Shown: in pieces, positions 1 through 9,356 of the stretch | Layout: each line of letters starts with the position of its first letter | Numbering within the stretch: position 1 is the first letter of the stretch | NCBI RefSeq assembly: GCF_002836475.1 | Contig: NZ_PJBJ01000030.1 | Location: forward strand, 930,001 to 994,000 | DNA length: 64,000 bases | Direction of reading: 5' to 3' | Source: Flavobacterium sp. ALD4 | GTDB taxonomy: Bacteria > Bacteroidota > Bacteroidia > Flavobacteriales > Flavobacteriaceae | Notes under the pieces: generated by a model | Seen by the model: only the letters and a program-made list of their open reading frames with translations | The model's database searches: none | What the model was told of the DNA's origin: nothing | Made by a program: the position numbers and the translations under genes

Positions 1-260
1 GTAGTTACCGTAGGGTAGGCAAAATGTAAATCGGGATGTGATGTTTTCTGGAATTTCAGGTTGCAGGCTTCATTGGGACCCGAGTTTTCCCCGTTTTGAT
101 TGCCGCATAAAATGTATTGTGCATAAGCGATCGCCATAGCTAAAGTCCCGCTTCCTTCCGGCCCAACAAATAATTGCGCGTGCGGTATCCGGCCCAATTC
201 TGCACTTTTTGTCAGATGATTTTTAATGTGTTCTTGCCCTAAAATTTCAGAAAATTGCAT
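1..260 (-). CDS. holB: DNA polymerase III subunit delta-prime, 5' part only
   Basis: The first 86 codons of a leftward gene are present; the rest lies beyond the window edge. The product begins MQFSEILGQEHIKNHL and contains PHAQLFVGPEGSG followed by a helix ending in YAQYILCG, the usual opening of the clamp-loader delta-prime subunit. The family is an AAA+-like subunit of the gamma complex, which loads the beta clamp. The P-loop-like segment GPEGSGT lacks the GKT/GKS lysine, as expected for delta-prime, which does not hydrolyse ATP. The start is the ATG whose complement is at 258-260. It diverges from pgk. Identification rests on the N-terminal motifs only. Confidence 0.85.
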   Translation of the reverse strand, partial: MQFSEILGQEHIKNHLTKSAELGRIPHAQLFVGPEGSGTLAMAIAYAQYILCGNQNGENSGPNEACNLKFQKTSHPDLHFAYPTVT

Positions 261-499
261 GAAGCAAAGATATAAGAAAATGAGTTAGTCTAAAATTTTC
301 GTTGGCAAAGTTTGCTAAAAGATGATTCTATAATGACTTTAAATTTTGTTTTTGATTTTAAAACGGGAACGGACGCCCTTTCTTGAAAATAATTCATTTT
401 AAATAGTGATAAAATAAATTATTTGTAGAATTACAACGATTTCGTTGGTTAAAAGTAGTTTTTTTTGATTTATCCGAATTTATTAATAATCTAAAATTC

Positions 500-507
500 T
501 ATATTTG
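500..507 (+). promoter_or_regulatory. -7 element of the pgk promoter
   Basis: TATATTTG matches the Bacteroidota sigma-A -7 consensus TAnnTTTG. No good TTTG is found at the expected -33 distance. The predicted transcript start, near 514, lies downstream of a possible TTG start at 505 and upstream of the ATG at 544, which helps fix the start of pgk. Confidence 0.55.
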
Positions 508-543
508 TTATTCTTTCAAATAAACAAACTAAAAACAGACTTG

Positions 544-1731
544 ATGAAGACTTTAAATGATTTTGATTTCAAAAATAAAAAAGCAATAATACGTGTTGAT
601 TTTAATGTGCCTTTAGACGAAAGTCTTAACGTGACCGATGCTACTCGTATTGAAGCGGCAAAACCCACTATAGATGCAATTTTAGCACAAGGTGGTAGCG
701 TAATTTTGATGTCTCATTTAGGGAGGCCAAAGGGTGTGGAAGAAAAATACTCATTGAAACATATTTTGAAGACAACTTCAGAAGTGCTTGGAGTACCCGT
801 GCAGTTTGCCTCAGATTGTATTGGTAAAGAAGCTGAAAATGCTGCTGCAGAATTGAAACCAGGCGAGGTTTTGTTATTGGAGAACTTACGTTTCCACAGT
901 GAAGAAGAAGCGGGAGATGTTGGTTTTGCAAAACAATTGGCGGCACTGGGAGATATTTATGTGAATGATGCTTTTGGAACTGCGCACAGAGCGCATGCTT
1001 CGACTACGATCATTGCGCAATTTTTTCAAAATAAAAGATGTTTCGGATTATTATTGGCTAAAGAAATAGAGAGTTTAAATAAAGTATTAAAAAATAGCGA
1101 AAAACCGGTAACAGCAGTTCTTGGTGGATCAAAAGTGTCTTCAAAAATCACCGTTATTGAAAATATTTTGGACAAAGTCGACCATATGATTATCGGTGGT
1201 GGAATGACCTTTACTTTTGTAAAAGCATTGGGAGGAAAAATTGGAGATTCTATTTGTGAAGATGACAAACAGGAATTGGCTTTGGAAATTTTAAGATTGG
1301 CAAAAGAAAAAGGAGTACAAATTCATATTCCTGTTGATGTGGTTGCCGCAAATGCGTTTTCAAATGATGCCGAAACTAAAATCGTGGATGTGGACTCCAT
1401 TCCTGACGGATGGCAAGGTCTTGATGCAGGACCGAAATCATTGGCTAACTTCGAAAAAGTAATCATGGAATCTAAAACGATACTTTGGAATGGCCCATTA
1501 GGAGTTTTTGAAATGGAAAATTTTGCTAATGGAACTACTGAACTGGGTAAATATATAGCAGCTTCCACTGCAAAGGGAGCCTTTTCTCTTGTGGGTGGTG
1601 GTGACTCAGTAGCGGCAGTAAAACAGTTTGGTCTTGAGGACAAAATGAGTTATGTCTCTACAGGCGGAGGAGCTATGCTTGAAATGCTTGAGGGTAAAGT
1701 ATTACCAGGAATCGCAGCAATTTTAGACTAG
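544..1731 (+). CDS. pgk: phosphoglycerate kinase
   Basis: Cytosolic glycolytic enzyme that interconverts 1,3-bisphosphoglycerate plus ADP and 3-phosphoglycerate plus ATP. The 395-residue length is normal for the bacterial family. Visible signatures are RVDFNVPL near residue 20 (substrate-binding N domain), SHLGRPKG, the AHRAHAST segment, [17 protein letters not shown], and the nucleotide-binding GGGDSVAA near the C-terminus. The frame stays open back to 505 through a TTG, but the ATG at 544 gives the expected N-terminus and lies after the promoter -7 box. It is followed after about 100 bases by a lytic transglycosylase gene in the same direction, with no clear terminator between. Confidence 0.97.
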   Translation: MKTLNDFDFKNKKAIIRVDFNVPLDESLNVTDATRIEAAKPTIDAILAQGGSVILMSHLGRPKGVEEKYSLKHILKTTSEVLGVPVQFASDCIGKEAENAAAELKPGEVLLLENLRFHSEEEAGDVGFAKQLAALGDIYVNDAFGTAHRAHASTTIIAQFFQNKRCFGLLLAKEIESLNKVLKNSEKPVTAVLGGSKVSSKITVIENILDKVDHMIIGGGMTFTFVKALGGKIGDSICEDDKQELALEILRLAKEKGVQIHIPVDVVAANAFSNDAETKIVDVDSIPDGWQGLDAGPKSLANFEKVIMESKTILWNGPLGVFEMENFANGTTELGKYIAASTAKGAFSLVGGGDSVAAVKQFGLEDKMSYVSTGGGAMLEMLEGKVLPGIAAILD

Positions 1732-1838
1732 ATATTCAGTTTTAACAATTTTTATAGAAGTTTATAGTTATAACATATTAAGTTTGTAAAATAACAATCC
1801 CTTAAGCGTTTAGAATTAAGTGTGTTAACAATGTAAAT

Positions 1839-3869
1839 ATGACTTTAAAAAACATATCAATATCCTTCATTATATTAACATCAATTCCTTCGTTTTCGCA
1901 ACAAGTTGCAGAAAGCAAAGGAATTGTTAGTATGGAGACAAATCTATCTTACCTAGATTCCATTAAAAAGACCTTCGTAAAAGATGAAATGGCTGCTTGT
2001 GTGGACAGTTTATGGATGAAGGAACTGACCAATCTAGAGTTGTATAATGACATCACTTCTGATATTGAGAATATCAATATGGACGAAAAGGTAGATTATG
2101 AATTGCCTACTGAATTGTTGAAATCAAGGTTGGAGGCCATGAACGCAAAATCGCCTTTTAAGATTGAATACAATCAGAGTTTGGAAAATGTAATTAAATC
2201 GTTCCTGAAGTACAGGAAACATTCTTTTGAGCGATTAATGGCAATTTCAGAGTATTATTTCCCCATGTTTGAAGAGGCTTTCGCCAAACAAAATGTGCCT
2301 TTGGAGATAAAGTATCTGTCTATTGTTGAATCAGCATTAAACCCGAAAGCAGTTTCCAGAATGGGTGCCACAGGACTTTGGCAGTTTATGTATCAAACTG
2401 GAAAACAATACAAGTTGAAGATCGATTCGTATGTTGATGAAAGGAGTGATCCTTTGAAATCAACTGCCGCTGCCGCAAAATACATGTCTAATATGTATTC
2501 CATTTTTGGAGACTGGGAGTTAGTATTGGCATCTTATAATTCAGGACCTGGGAATGTATCTAAAGCAATCAGACGTTCTGGAGGAAAACAAAGCTATTGG
2601 GACATCAGAAAACACCTTCCAAGAGAAACACAAGGGTATGTTCCAGCGTTTTTAGCGACCATGTATTTATATGAATACCACAACGAGCACGGAATCAAAG
2701 CGGATAGAGCAGTGGTGCAGCACTTTGCCACTGACACCGTAATGATCAAAAAGCAAATGTCATTCAAACAAGTTTCGGACTTACTGGATGTTCCCGTTTC
2801 GCAATTGCAATTACTGAATCCGTCTTACAAATTAAATATCATTCCTTTTTACAACGACGAAAATCATTATTTGAGATTACCGACAGAGAAAATAGCAGCA
2901 TTCGTTTCGAACGAAGACAAAATGTATGCTTATGTCCAACATGAGTTAGAGCTAAAGGAAAATCCTTCCCAAAATTCAAGAGCGGTAGTGAAAAGTGACG
3001 AAAATAGTAGCGAAACAAAAACAATTAGACGTAGCACTACAAAATATTACAAAGTAAGACGAGGGGATAACCTTGGTACGATTGCCAACAAGTATGACGT
3101 CGCTGTTTCAGAAATTAAGAAATGGAACGCACTGAGAAGCAATACCATCGCTTATGGAAAAAGTTTAAAAATCATCACTACAGAAAGCGTGGTTCAAACC
3201 GTTAAGAAAGAGCCTAAAACAGAGATTGCTTCCGCAGATGTAAAAGTCGTCGTGAAGGAAGTTAAAATTATAAAAGAGGTTAGAATAGATACATTATCTG
3301 CGTATACCGCCACTGTTTATATTGTTCAAAAAGGCGATAATTTAAAAAGTATTGCTCAAAAAAATAATGTTACGGTAGCTGAAATTAAAGAGTGGAACCA
3401 CCTCTTGACTACGACGGTTCAATTAGGGGCGTCTTTAACCGTTGCGGAAATAAATACCGACGCTAAGGCGGATCCTACCGCAGAAGCCGATCCGAAAGAT
3501 ATCGAATATACAGTCCAAAAAGGAGACAACCTTGGGAATATAGCGAAGAAATTTGGTGCTTCTTTAGCCGATTTAAAAGAATGGAATCAGTTATCGAGTC
3601 AAAACATCGTTTTAGGTAAAGTTTTGATTGTTGCAAAAAATGAAGTTGCCATCAATACTTCGAAAACCTCGGTAGATTCATTCAAAAAAAGGGATAATGC
3701 CGCCGCGGTCTCTACAAAACCAGGAGCCGATTATTATGTTCAAAAAGGAGATTCTTTGTATAGCATAGCCAAAAAGCATCCGGGGGTAACGATTTCAGAT
3801 ATTAAAAAGTGGAACGATATTCGCGATGAAAAGATTAAACCAGGAATGAAGTTGAAAGTCAGCGGATAA
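1839..3869 (+). CDS. membrane-bound lytic murein transglycosylase with four LysM repeats (MltD-like)
   Basis: A 676-residue exported protein predicted to cleave peptidoglycan glycan strands in the periplasm. An N-terminal signal peptide ends near residue 21 (SIPSFSQQ). The SLT catalytic domain spans about 105-290, with the motif SIVESALNPKAVSRMGATG; Glu164 of ESALNP is the expected catalytic acid, followed by GLWQFM and the ASYNSGPGNV motif. Four LysM peptidoglycan-binding modules follow at roughly 400-445, 490-535, 560-605 and 630-676, each beginning Y-x-V-x-(K/R)-G-D. There is no lipobox, unlike E. coli MltD. Family assignment is firm; the exact physiological role (growth or recycling) is not shown by the sequence. 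Confidence 0.93.
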   Translation: MTLKNISISFIILTSIPSFSQQVAESKGIVSMETNLSYLDSIKKTFVKDEMAACVDSLWMKELTNLELYNDITSDIENINMDEKVDYELPTELLKSRLEAMNAKSPFKIEYNQSLENVIKSFLKYRKHSFERLMAISEYYFPMFEEAFAKQNVPLEIKYLSIVESALNPKAVSRMGATGLWQFMYQTGKQYKLKIDSYVDERSDPLKSTAAAAKYMSNMYSIFGDWELVLASYNSGPGNVSKAIRRSGGKQSYWDIRKHLPRETQGYVPAFLATMYLYEYHNEHGIKADRAVVQHFATDTVMIKKQMSFKQVSDLLDVPVSQLQLLNPSYKLNIIPFYNDENHYLRLPTEKIAAFVSNEDKMYAYVQHELELKENPSQNSRAVVKSDENSSETKTIRRSTTKYYKVRRGDNLGTIANKYDVAVSEIKKWNALRSNTIAYGKSLKIITTESVVQTVKKEPKTEIASADVKVVVKEVKIIKEVRIDTLSAYTATVYIVQKGDNLKSIAQKNNVTVAEIKEWNHLLTTTVQLGASLTVAEINTDAKADPTAEADPKDIEYTVQKGDNLGNIAKKFGASLADLKEWNQLSSQNIVLGKVLIVAKNEVAINTSKTSVDSFKKRDNAAAVSTKPGADYYVQKGDSLYSIAKKHPGVTISDIKKWNDIRDEKIKPGMKLKVSG

Positions 3870-4056
3870 TATGTAGAATACCGATTAGGTATTCAATATA
3901 GTCCAATAATCCCTAGACATCGGGAGAACTACTTTGATACTATGCCGCAAAATCGGCACAAGTTATTATCATTAAACCATTAATTTTCGGAATAATTAAT
4001 AACTAAAATTGGTATAACTTCTATAAATTTGGGTTTTATTACATAATACAATCAGA

Positions 4057-5040
4057 ATGAAGAAACCCCATTTTTTAGTGCTCCTTATTTCCATTTTGTT
4101 TTTTTCTTGTAAAGAGGAAAGCAGCGACGTTATTCGAAAAACTACAGGAAAAGTCAATAACATCTCTGTTATTATTGATGATCAGCAGTGGAACGGCGAG
4201 ATAGGGGATAGTATAAGAAATAAGTTTGCTTCCCCTGTAATCGGTCTGCCGCAAGAAGAGCCTCTTTTTACCATAAATCAATATCCTGTTAAACTACTTG
4301 AAGGGTTTATGACGGACAGCCGGAACATCATTATAGTAAAAAAAGGAGAAAAAAATAATTTTGTCATAAATAAAGACCAATATGCCTCACCCCAAAATGT
4401 CTTTCATATTTCAGGGAAAACAGGTGCTGATATCTTGGCAATTTTTGAAAAACACAGCCCTGAAATAATTCAAATTATTCGTCGGACAGAAATTGAGGAA
4501 TGCCAAAGAATTAATAAAAAAGCACTTCTTAATCCAAGAATAATCACCAATAAATTCCATATCAATATAGACGTACCTTCCGATTATGAATATATGGTCC
4601 AAGAACCTGATTTTATATGGTTGAAGAAAGAATTAGTCAGTGGGAACACTAGTTTGTTACTGTATCAAGTTCCGCTTAATGCCATAAAAAACAAGAATAA
4701 TTTGGTTTCAAATATCATTAAAATGAGGGATTCTGTAGGTGCTTTATACATTCACGGAAAAGAACCCGATACAGATATGATTACAGAAGAAGCCTATTCC
4801 CCTTATTTTTTTAAGATTAAACTAGACGGTAAGTTAACGTATGAGATGAAAGGAACCTGGGAGTTGAGGAATGATTTCATGTCGGGACCTTTTATTAATT
4901 ACGCAATTCTTGATGAAGAGAACGATAGAGTGCTACTTTTGGAGGGGTTCTGCTACTCTCCATCGAAAGAAAAACGGGATTTAATGCATCAATTGGAATC
5001 CATCATAAAATCAGTTACCGTACGTAAAAAAGAATTATAA
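4057..5040 (+). CDS. DUF4837 family lipoprotein
   Basis: A 327-residue predicted lipoprotein. The N-terminus MKKPHFLVLLISILFFSCKEE has a hydrophobic stretch and the lipobox FFSC with Cys18. The mature part matches what I know of DUF4837: a conserved start (ISVIIDDQQWNGEIGD), PLFTINQYP, then a C-terminal half with GTWELRNDFMSGPFINYAILD. No catalytic motif is visible and the family has no established function. It is common in flavobacteria. It follows the lytic transglycosylase in the same direction after 187 bases that hold no other gene. Membership is recalled, not searched. Confidence 0.8.
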   Translation: MKKPHFLVLLISILFFSCKEESSDVIRKTTGKVNNISVIIDDQQWNGEIGDSIRNKFASPVIGLPQEEPLFTINQYPVKLLEGFMTDSRNIIIVKKGEKNNFVINKDQYASPQNVFHISGKTGADILAIFEKHSPEIIQIIRRTEIEECQRINKKALLNPRIITNKFHINIDVPSDYEYMVQEPDFIWLKKELVSGNTSLLLYQVPLNAIKNKNNLVSNIIKMRDSVGALYIHGKEPDTDMITEEAYSPYFFKIKLDGKLTYEMKGTWELRNDFMSGPFINYAILDEENDRVLLLEGFCYSPSKEKRDLMHQLESIIKSVTVRKKEL

Positions 5041-5088
5041 ATTAGCGTAAGTTTCGAAATCTAAATTTTAAAATAAAATAAACTATCC

Positions 5089-5535
5089 ATGGCAATACAA
5101 TGGAAAATAAAGCCTTTTGAGGCACTTACAGTTAACGAACTGTATGATTTACTTAGAGTAAGGAGTGAGGTCTTTGTAGTGGAGCAAAACTGTGTCTACC
5201 TCGATCTCGACGGTAAAGACAAGCTGGCGTTGCATCTTTTTGCAGAGTTTGAAGGAAAAGTGGTGGCTCATGCGCGACTTATTAAACCCGGAATCAGTTT
5301 TGATAACGCTTCGATAGGAAGAGTGGTTGTCGACCCTAATTACCGTGATAGAAAATGGGGGCATGATTTGATGCGGGAAGCCATCGCTGGAATAGCATTG
5401 CATTACGATGAAAGTAAAATAACCATTGGAGCTCAATTATATTTGAAGAAATTCTATGAAAGCCACGGATTTGTACAAATCAGTGAAATGTACCTAGAAG
5501 ACGATATTCCACACATTGATATGAAAAGGGAGTAG
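5089..5535 (+). CDS. ElaA-type GNAT family N-acetyltransferase
   Basis: A 148-residue cytosolic acyltransferase. The GNAT core is seen as LRVRSEVFVVEQNCVYLDLDGKD (typical ElaA opening), HARLIKPG, then the acetyl-CoA-binding strand and loop IGRVVVDPNYRDRKWGHDLM, and a C-terminal YESHGFVQISEMYLEDDIPHI. ElaA proteins are about 150 residues long and their substrates are unknown. The stop codon at 5533-5535 directly abuts the stop codon of the converging gene at 5536, with no room for a separate terminator. Confidence 0.9.
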   Translation: MAIQWKIKPFEALTVNELYDLLRVRSEVFVVEQNCVYLDLDGKDKLALHLFAEFEGKVVAHARLIKPGISFDNASIGRVVVDPNYRDRKWGHDLMREAIAGIALHYDESKITIGAQLYLKKFYESHGFVQISEMYLEDDIPHIDMKRE

Positions 5536-6339
5536 TTATATTTTAGTGATAAGAAACTCAACTCTTCTATCAAATTCCTCCCCTTTTCCCAAAGGGAATT
5601 TATTTCCAACACCCTTATAGGACATTCTTAAGCTGTTGACATTTTTATTTATTAGATATAGGAAAACGGATTTGGCGCGATTTACAGATAATTTTCTCTC
5701 ATTAGTTGCCCGGTCGATGGCGTCATGGTAATGACTGGGAGTGCAGCATACATGGCCTATGATTTCAAATTCAATGCTTTTGTTTGAGTCAAGAATTTTT
5801 GCGATTTTGTCTAATTCTTGTTTAGATTGCTCGTTTAACATACTGCTTCCTAAAGGGAAATATATCTTTTCTAAGTAAATGCGGTCTCCTACGGTATGGT
5901 GATCATGGAAGGAATTGTATAATCCTTCTCCAAAACTGTTTTTCTGGACAAGCACCAAGTCAACACGCCGGTTCTTTGAGCGTATTTCACCCACATTTTC
6001 TAAAATATCATCAGTTAAAATTACGCGTCCTTTTCCTTCAATAATTACAATTTTATTTTTATTTAAACCATTAGCAGTCAGCAGATTTCTAACAGTACCG
6101 ACTCTTTCTTCTGATAGTTTATAATTATAATCAGCATTTCCTCGATCATCACAATAGCCATAGATCTGAACGGACTCTATTTTAGAAATGTCTGCCTTTG
6201 CAATAAAATCTAAGATGGTTTGTTGCTGTTTGCTGTCAAGGCCGTATTTATCAAAATCAAAATATACGGTTTCCACTTTTTTTGATTGAGCGTTCAGGCA
6301 GCCAAAGGCTAGTAAGGCTATGATCTTAAAATATTTCAA
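5536..6339 (-). CDS. exported protein with two OmpA C-terminal-like domains
   Basis: A 267-residue protein with a signal peptide (ALLAFGCLNAQSK) and then two OmpA-like peptidoglycan-association modules in tandem. Module one covers about residues 22-130 (VYFDFDKYGLDSKQQ, YGYCDDRGNADYN, LSEERVGTVRNLL, SKNRRVDLVL). Module two covers about 150-266 (IYFPLGSSMLNEQS, NRAKSVFLYL, FDRRVEFLI). No beta-barrel precedes them. Module one keeps the Asp and Arg positions that usually bind diaminopimelate. In module two the usual D-x-x-G turn is replaced by VCCTPSHYHDA, so its binding may differ. The gene starts two bases after the S41 protease stop, so the two are probably co-transcribed. Confidence 0.85.
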   Translation of the reverse strand: MKYFKIIALLAFGCLNAQSKKVETVYFDFDKYGLDSKQQQTILDFIAKADISKIESVQIYGYCDDRGNADYNYKLSEERVGTVRNLLTANGLNKNKIVIIEGKGRVILTDDILENVGEIRSKNRRVDLVLVQKNSFGEGLYNSFHDHHTVGDRIYLEKIYFPLGSSMLNEQSKQELDKIAKILDSNKSIEFEIIGHVCCTPSHYHDAIDRATNERKLSVNRAKSVFLYLINKNVNSLRMSYKGVGNKFPLGKGEEFDRRVEFLITKI

Positions 6340-6341
6340 AA

Positions 6342-7979
6342 TTAAACTTTTAAGATGTTTTTATAGTCAACACTATTGCTTAAAATACTGACTGATTTTT
6401 TTATTTCGGAATTTGTTTTTACATAATACCGGTAAAGCCCTTCCTGATACTGGTATCGTTTAATGATTTCATCAACAATTAAACCTTTAATTTCTTCTTG
6501 GTTTTTATCCAATAGTGTTTCTTCGCTTTTTTGAAGTGCTGAAAGGAGTTGTTGGTATTCCGTAATAATAGTACCGTCAATCTTTTCTTTTTTGGCCATA
6601 GCCAAAGTGTTTTTTAATGCCTGCTCTGTTTCCGTGTCAAAAGAGATTTTCTGAGTTTTTAAAAACTGTTTGAAATTTAAGTAGTCCGCATTGGTAAAAG
6701 GAGGTATTTGCTCTCCTAAATTTGGATTTTCATAGTAATAGGCAGTAGCATAATTGAATATTCCGTCATTTTTCAGCAAGGCATTTGCAATGGAGCTTGT
6801 TTTCGTTTCTTCAAGTTGTATGTCTGGTAAGACGCCACCACCATCATAAACACTTCTTCCTTTTCTGGTTTTAAAGCTGTTATAGTTTTTTTCATCGGTT
6901 CTGATGGCTGCTCCATTTTTATCTTTATGTGCATAGTCTAAGGCCTGAATGCATCGGCCTGAGGGCGTATAATATCGAGAAATCGTTACTTTCAACTGGG
7001 TATTATACATTAATTCTATTGGTTTTTGCACCAAGCCTTTTCCAAAACTTCGGCTTCCCACTATAACAGCACGGTCCAAATCCTGTAGTGCCCCGGCAAC
7101 AATCTCTGATGCTGAAGCACTTTTATCATTTATAATAATAACCAATGGAATTTCAGTGTCTACCGGTTCCATTGTTGTTTTATAGGTGTTGTTGTGTTTT
7201 TCGTTCTTTGATTTTGTGGTTACGATGATTTCATTTTTCGGCACAAAGAGATTGCAGATGTTTACCGCTTCGTTCAACAAGCCTCCTGGATTTCCTCTTA
7301 GGTCTAAAATAATTCTTTCAGCACCTTGTCTCTTTAGTTCCTCTAATGCCTGTTTGGTTTCAAAGGAGGCTTTTTTGTTAAAATGAGCCAAGACGATATA
7401 CCCTGTTTTTTCATCTATTTTAGAGAAAAACACAACTGATTTTATTTCGACTTCATCAAGAATAATTTGTGCCGTATTTGTTTTTCCCTGACGGATGTAT
7501 TTGACGTCGATTTTGGTGTTTTTTGCCCCTTTCATGAGTTGGGAGGCATCGTCTTTAAAGTCCGCTAAAAGAACATCTCCTATTTGGATGATTTCATCTC
7601 CGGGCTTAAAACCGGCTTTATCAGCAGGAAAGTCCTTGTAAATCTCGCGAATGATTATTTTATCTTCTTTTCGGGTGATTAAAGCACCAATTCCGGTATA
7701 TTCTCCGGTGTTGTTTATTTTAAACTTCACCACTTCCTGCTCATTGAAATAAACAGTATAGGGATCCAGGCCGGCTAACATGCCTTTGATGGCATTGTCC
7801 ATTAAGTCCCCGGGATTTGTTTCGTCAACATAATTAGTGTTCAATTCCTTGAAAAGTGTCGTGAATATCTCTATTTGTTTTGCTATTTCAAAAAAGTCGT
7901 TTTTGAAACTGGCACCTAAAAACAAAAGTGCCGAGGCTACAACAGGAATGATATATCTTTTTTTGAATATAGGAATCAT
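6342..7979 (-). CDS. S41 family carboxy-terminal processing protease
   Basis: A 545-residue exported serine protease. An N-terminal membrane anchor or signal (IPVVASALLFLGASF) precedes a PDZ domain at about 95-180 (GIGALITRKEDK, DKAGFKPGDEIIQIGD). The S41 catalytic domain has RGNPGGLLNEAV and NDKSASASEIVAGALQD, whose Ser is the predicted nucleophile; SFGKGLVQ supplies the catalytic Lys. A C-terminal helical region of about 150 residues follows. Family members trim C-termini of periplasmic or cell-wall proteins. It lies between rnpA and the OmpA-domain gene, 2 bases from the latter. The substrate cannot be deduced. Confidence 0.94.
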   Translation of the reverse strand: MIPIFKKRYIIPVVASALLFLGASFKNDFFEIAKQIEIFTTLFKELNTNYVDETNPGDLMDNAIKGMLAGLDPYTVYFNEQEVVKFKINNTGEYTGIGALITRKEDKIIIREIYKDFPADKAGFKPGDEIIQIGDVLLADFKDDASQLMKGAKNTKIDVKYIRQGKTNTAQIILDEVEIKSVVFFSKIDEKTGYIVLAHFNKKASFETKQALEELKRQGAERIILDLRGNPGGLLNEAVNICNLFVPKNEIIVTTKSKNEKHNNTYKTTMEPVDTEIPLVIIINDKSASASEIVAGALQDLDRAVIVGSRSFGKGLVQKPIELMYNTQLKVTISRYYTPSGRCIQALDYAHKDKNGAAIRTDEKNYNSFKTRKGRSVYDGGGVLPDIQLEETKTSSIANALLKNDGIFNYATAYYYENPNLGEQIPPFTNADYLNFKQFLKTQKISFDTETEQALKNTLAMAKKEKIDGTIITEYQQLLSALQKSEETLLDKNQEEIKGLIVDEIIKRYQYQEGLYRYYVKTNSEIKKSVSILSNSVDYKNILKV

Positions 7980-8075
7980 GGTCTTGATTTATGGACCACT
8001 AAATTAGCAATAAATCATCAATAATGGAACAGGAAGATAAGGAATCTCTTTTCAGTGGTTTAAAACAAGAGAGAA

Positions 8076-8489
8076 CTATTTTTTTTCAAGGTCTTTATCT
8101 ATTTCTACGTGATTATCTTTAGTGTGCTGTGCTATAAATTTTTCAAACAGCTGGATGGTTTTAGTATTGATCTCCTCATAAGACAAGCGTTCTTTGGTTT
8201 GATAAAAGAACATGAAAGAACAGGGTGTGTTTAGATTGTCAGAAATGATATGTTTGTTGAGACGGTAGGTCTCGCGAAGGACGCGTTTGAAATAATTTCG
8301 GTCCACTGCTTTTTTAAAGTTTCTCTTTGAAACAGAAACACCCATTTTTATTTTTTGATCATCGCTTGAATGCCCGCAATGGTAAACGAGTCGTAACGGA
8401 TATTTAGATACAGATTTCCCTTCAGAAAATAATAGTCCAATTGTGATTTTACTTTTTAGTTTTTCTTTTTTTGGATAAGTGAAATTCAT
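8076..8489 (-). CDS. rnpA: ribonuclease P protein component
   Basis: A 137-residue basic protein that binds the RNase P RNA and helps process tRNA 5' ends. Recognisable segments are the N-terminal FTYPKKEKLKSK, the S-V-S-K-R-N-F-K-K-A-V-D-R-N block that forms the RNR motif, and KRVLRETYRLNKH. An open frame runs 17 codons further upstream to 8540, but the ATG at 8487-8489 places the family's usual N-terminus correctly. It is the first gene of a leftward group with the S41 protease 96 bases downstream. It is not next to rpmH, which is common in Bacteroidota. Confidence 0.93.
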   Translation of the reverse strand: MNFTYPKKEKLKSKITIGLLFSEGKSVSKYPLRLVYHCGHSSDDQKIKMGVSVSKRNFKKAVDRNYFKRVLRETYRLNKHIISDNLNTPCSFMFFYQTKERLSYEEINTKTIQLFEKFIAQHTKDNHVEIDKDLEKK

Positions 8490-8585
8490 TGTTATTAAAA
8501 GACAAGGATTATAGTCAACAAAGGTACAATTAAACCCCAAGTCTATTATTGTTTAGGAATTAAATAGCGGTAAAAATATATTTCT

Positions 8586-8593
8586 TACTTTTG
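8586..8593 (+). promoter_or_regulatory. -7 element upstream of plsC
   Basis: TACTTTTG matches TAnnTTTG. It overlaps a possible GTG start at 8593, so that codon would lie at or before the transcript start. This supports the ATG at 8611 as the true plsC start. No clear -33 TTTG at the ideal distance. Confidence 0.55.
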
Positions 8594-8610
8594 TGGTTAA
8601 CAAATTAAGC

Positions 8611-9345
8611 ATGGAAAAAATAATATCGTATCCCATATCTGCAATTTATTATCTATTATTTGGTCTTACGTTGGTCATTTTTCACCCCATTCAATGGGTT
8701 TGTTTTAATGTTTTTGGATACCAGGCCCATAAAAAGACTGTGGACTACATGAATTTTATTTTACTAAAATGGAGTAATCTTTTGGGTACAAGCTATAGAT
8801 TTGAAAATATTGATGAAATTCCTAAGAATGCGCCAATCATATTTGTTTCTAATCATCAAAGTATGTACGATATCATTGCAATGATTTGGTATTTACGAAG
8901 ATTTCATTGTAAATTTGTAAGTAAGAAAGAATTAGGGAAAGGAATCCCAAGTATTTCTTTCAATTTGCGTCACGGAGGTTCTGTATTAATTGACCGGAAA
9001 GATTCTAAACAAGCGATTCCTGCAATTAAAGGACTTGGCGAGTATATAGAAAAAAGCCATCGTTCAGCAGTTATTTTTCCGGAAGGAACTCGAAGTAAAA
9101 CAGGGAAGCCAAAAGTATTTTCGCAAACCGGTTTAAAAATATTATGTAAGAACACACCCTCGGCTTATGTAGTTCCCTTAAGTATTAATAATTCTTGGAA
9201 AGTGTTTAAATACGGATTTTTTCCATTAGGCTTGGGAAATCGCCTTACCTTTACGGTGCATAAACCCATGAAAGTGAGTGATTTTGATTTTAAGGAATTA
9301 ATAGAGAAGACAGAAAGTGAAATAGTAAAAGGAATAAAATTTTAA
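8611..9345 (+). CDS. plsC: 1-acyl-sn-glycerol-3-phosphate acyltransferase
   Basis: A 244-residue membrane-associated acyltransferase that makes phosphatidic acid from lysophosphatidic acid. It has hydrophobic N-terminal segments (ISAIYYLLFGLTLVIF), the catalytic NHQSMYD (the H-x4-D block of the family), and FPEGTRSK for substrate binding. Length fits the family. The ATG at 8611 is preferred over the in-frame GTG at 8593 because the promoter -7 box overlaps the latter. It is 11 bases from the acyl-ACP desaturase gene, so phospholipid acylation and fatty-acid desaturation appear coupled in one operon. Confidence 0.93.
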   Translation: MEKIISYPISAIYYLLFGLTLVIFHPIQWVCFNVFGYQAHKKTVDYMNFILLKWSNLLGTSYRFENIDEIPKNAPIIFVSNHQSMYDIIAMIWYLRRFHCKFVSKKELGKGIPSISFNLRHGGSVLIDRKDSKQAIPAIKGLGEYIEKSHRSAVIFPEGTRSKTGKPKVFSQTGLKILCKNTPSAYVVPLSINNSWKVFKYGFFPLGLGNRLTFTVHKPMKVSDFDFKELIEKTESEIVKGIKF

Positions 9346-9356
9346 TATAAAATAAG

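Noticed and set aside
8593..8610. GTG start for plsC at 8593
   Set aside because: It overlaps the promoter -7 box TACTTTTG, so it would lie at or before the transcript start; the ATG at 8611 is used.
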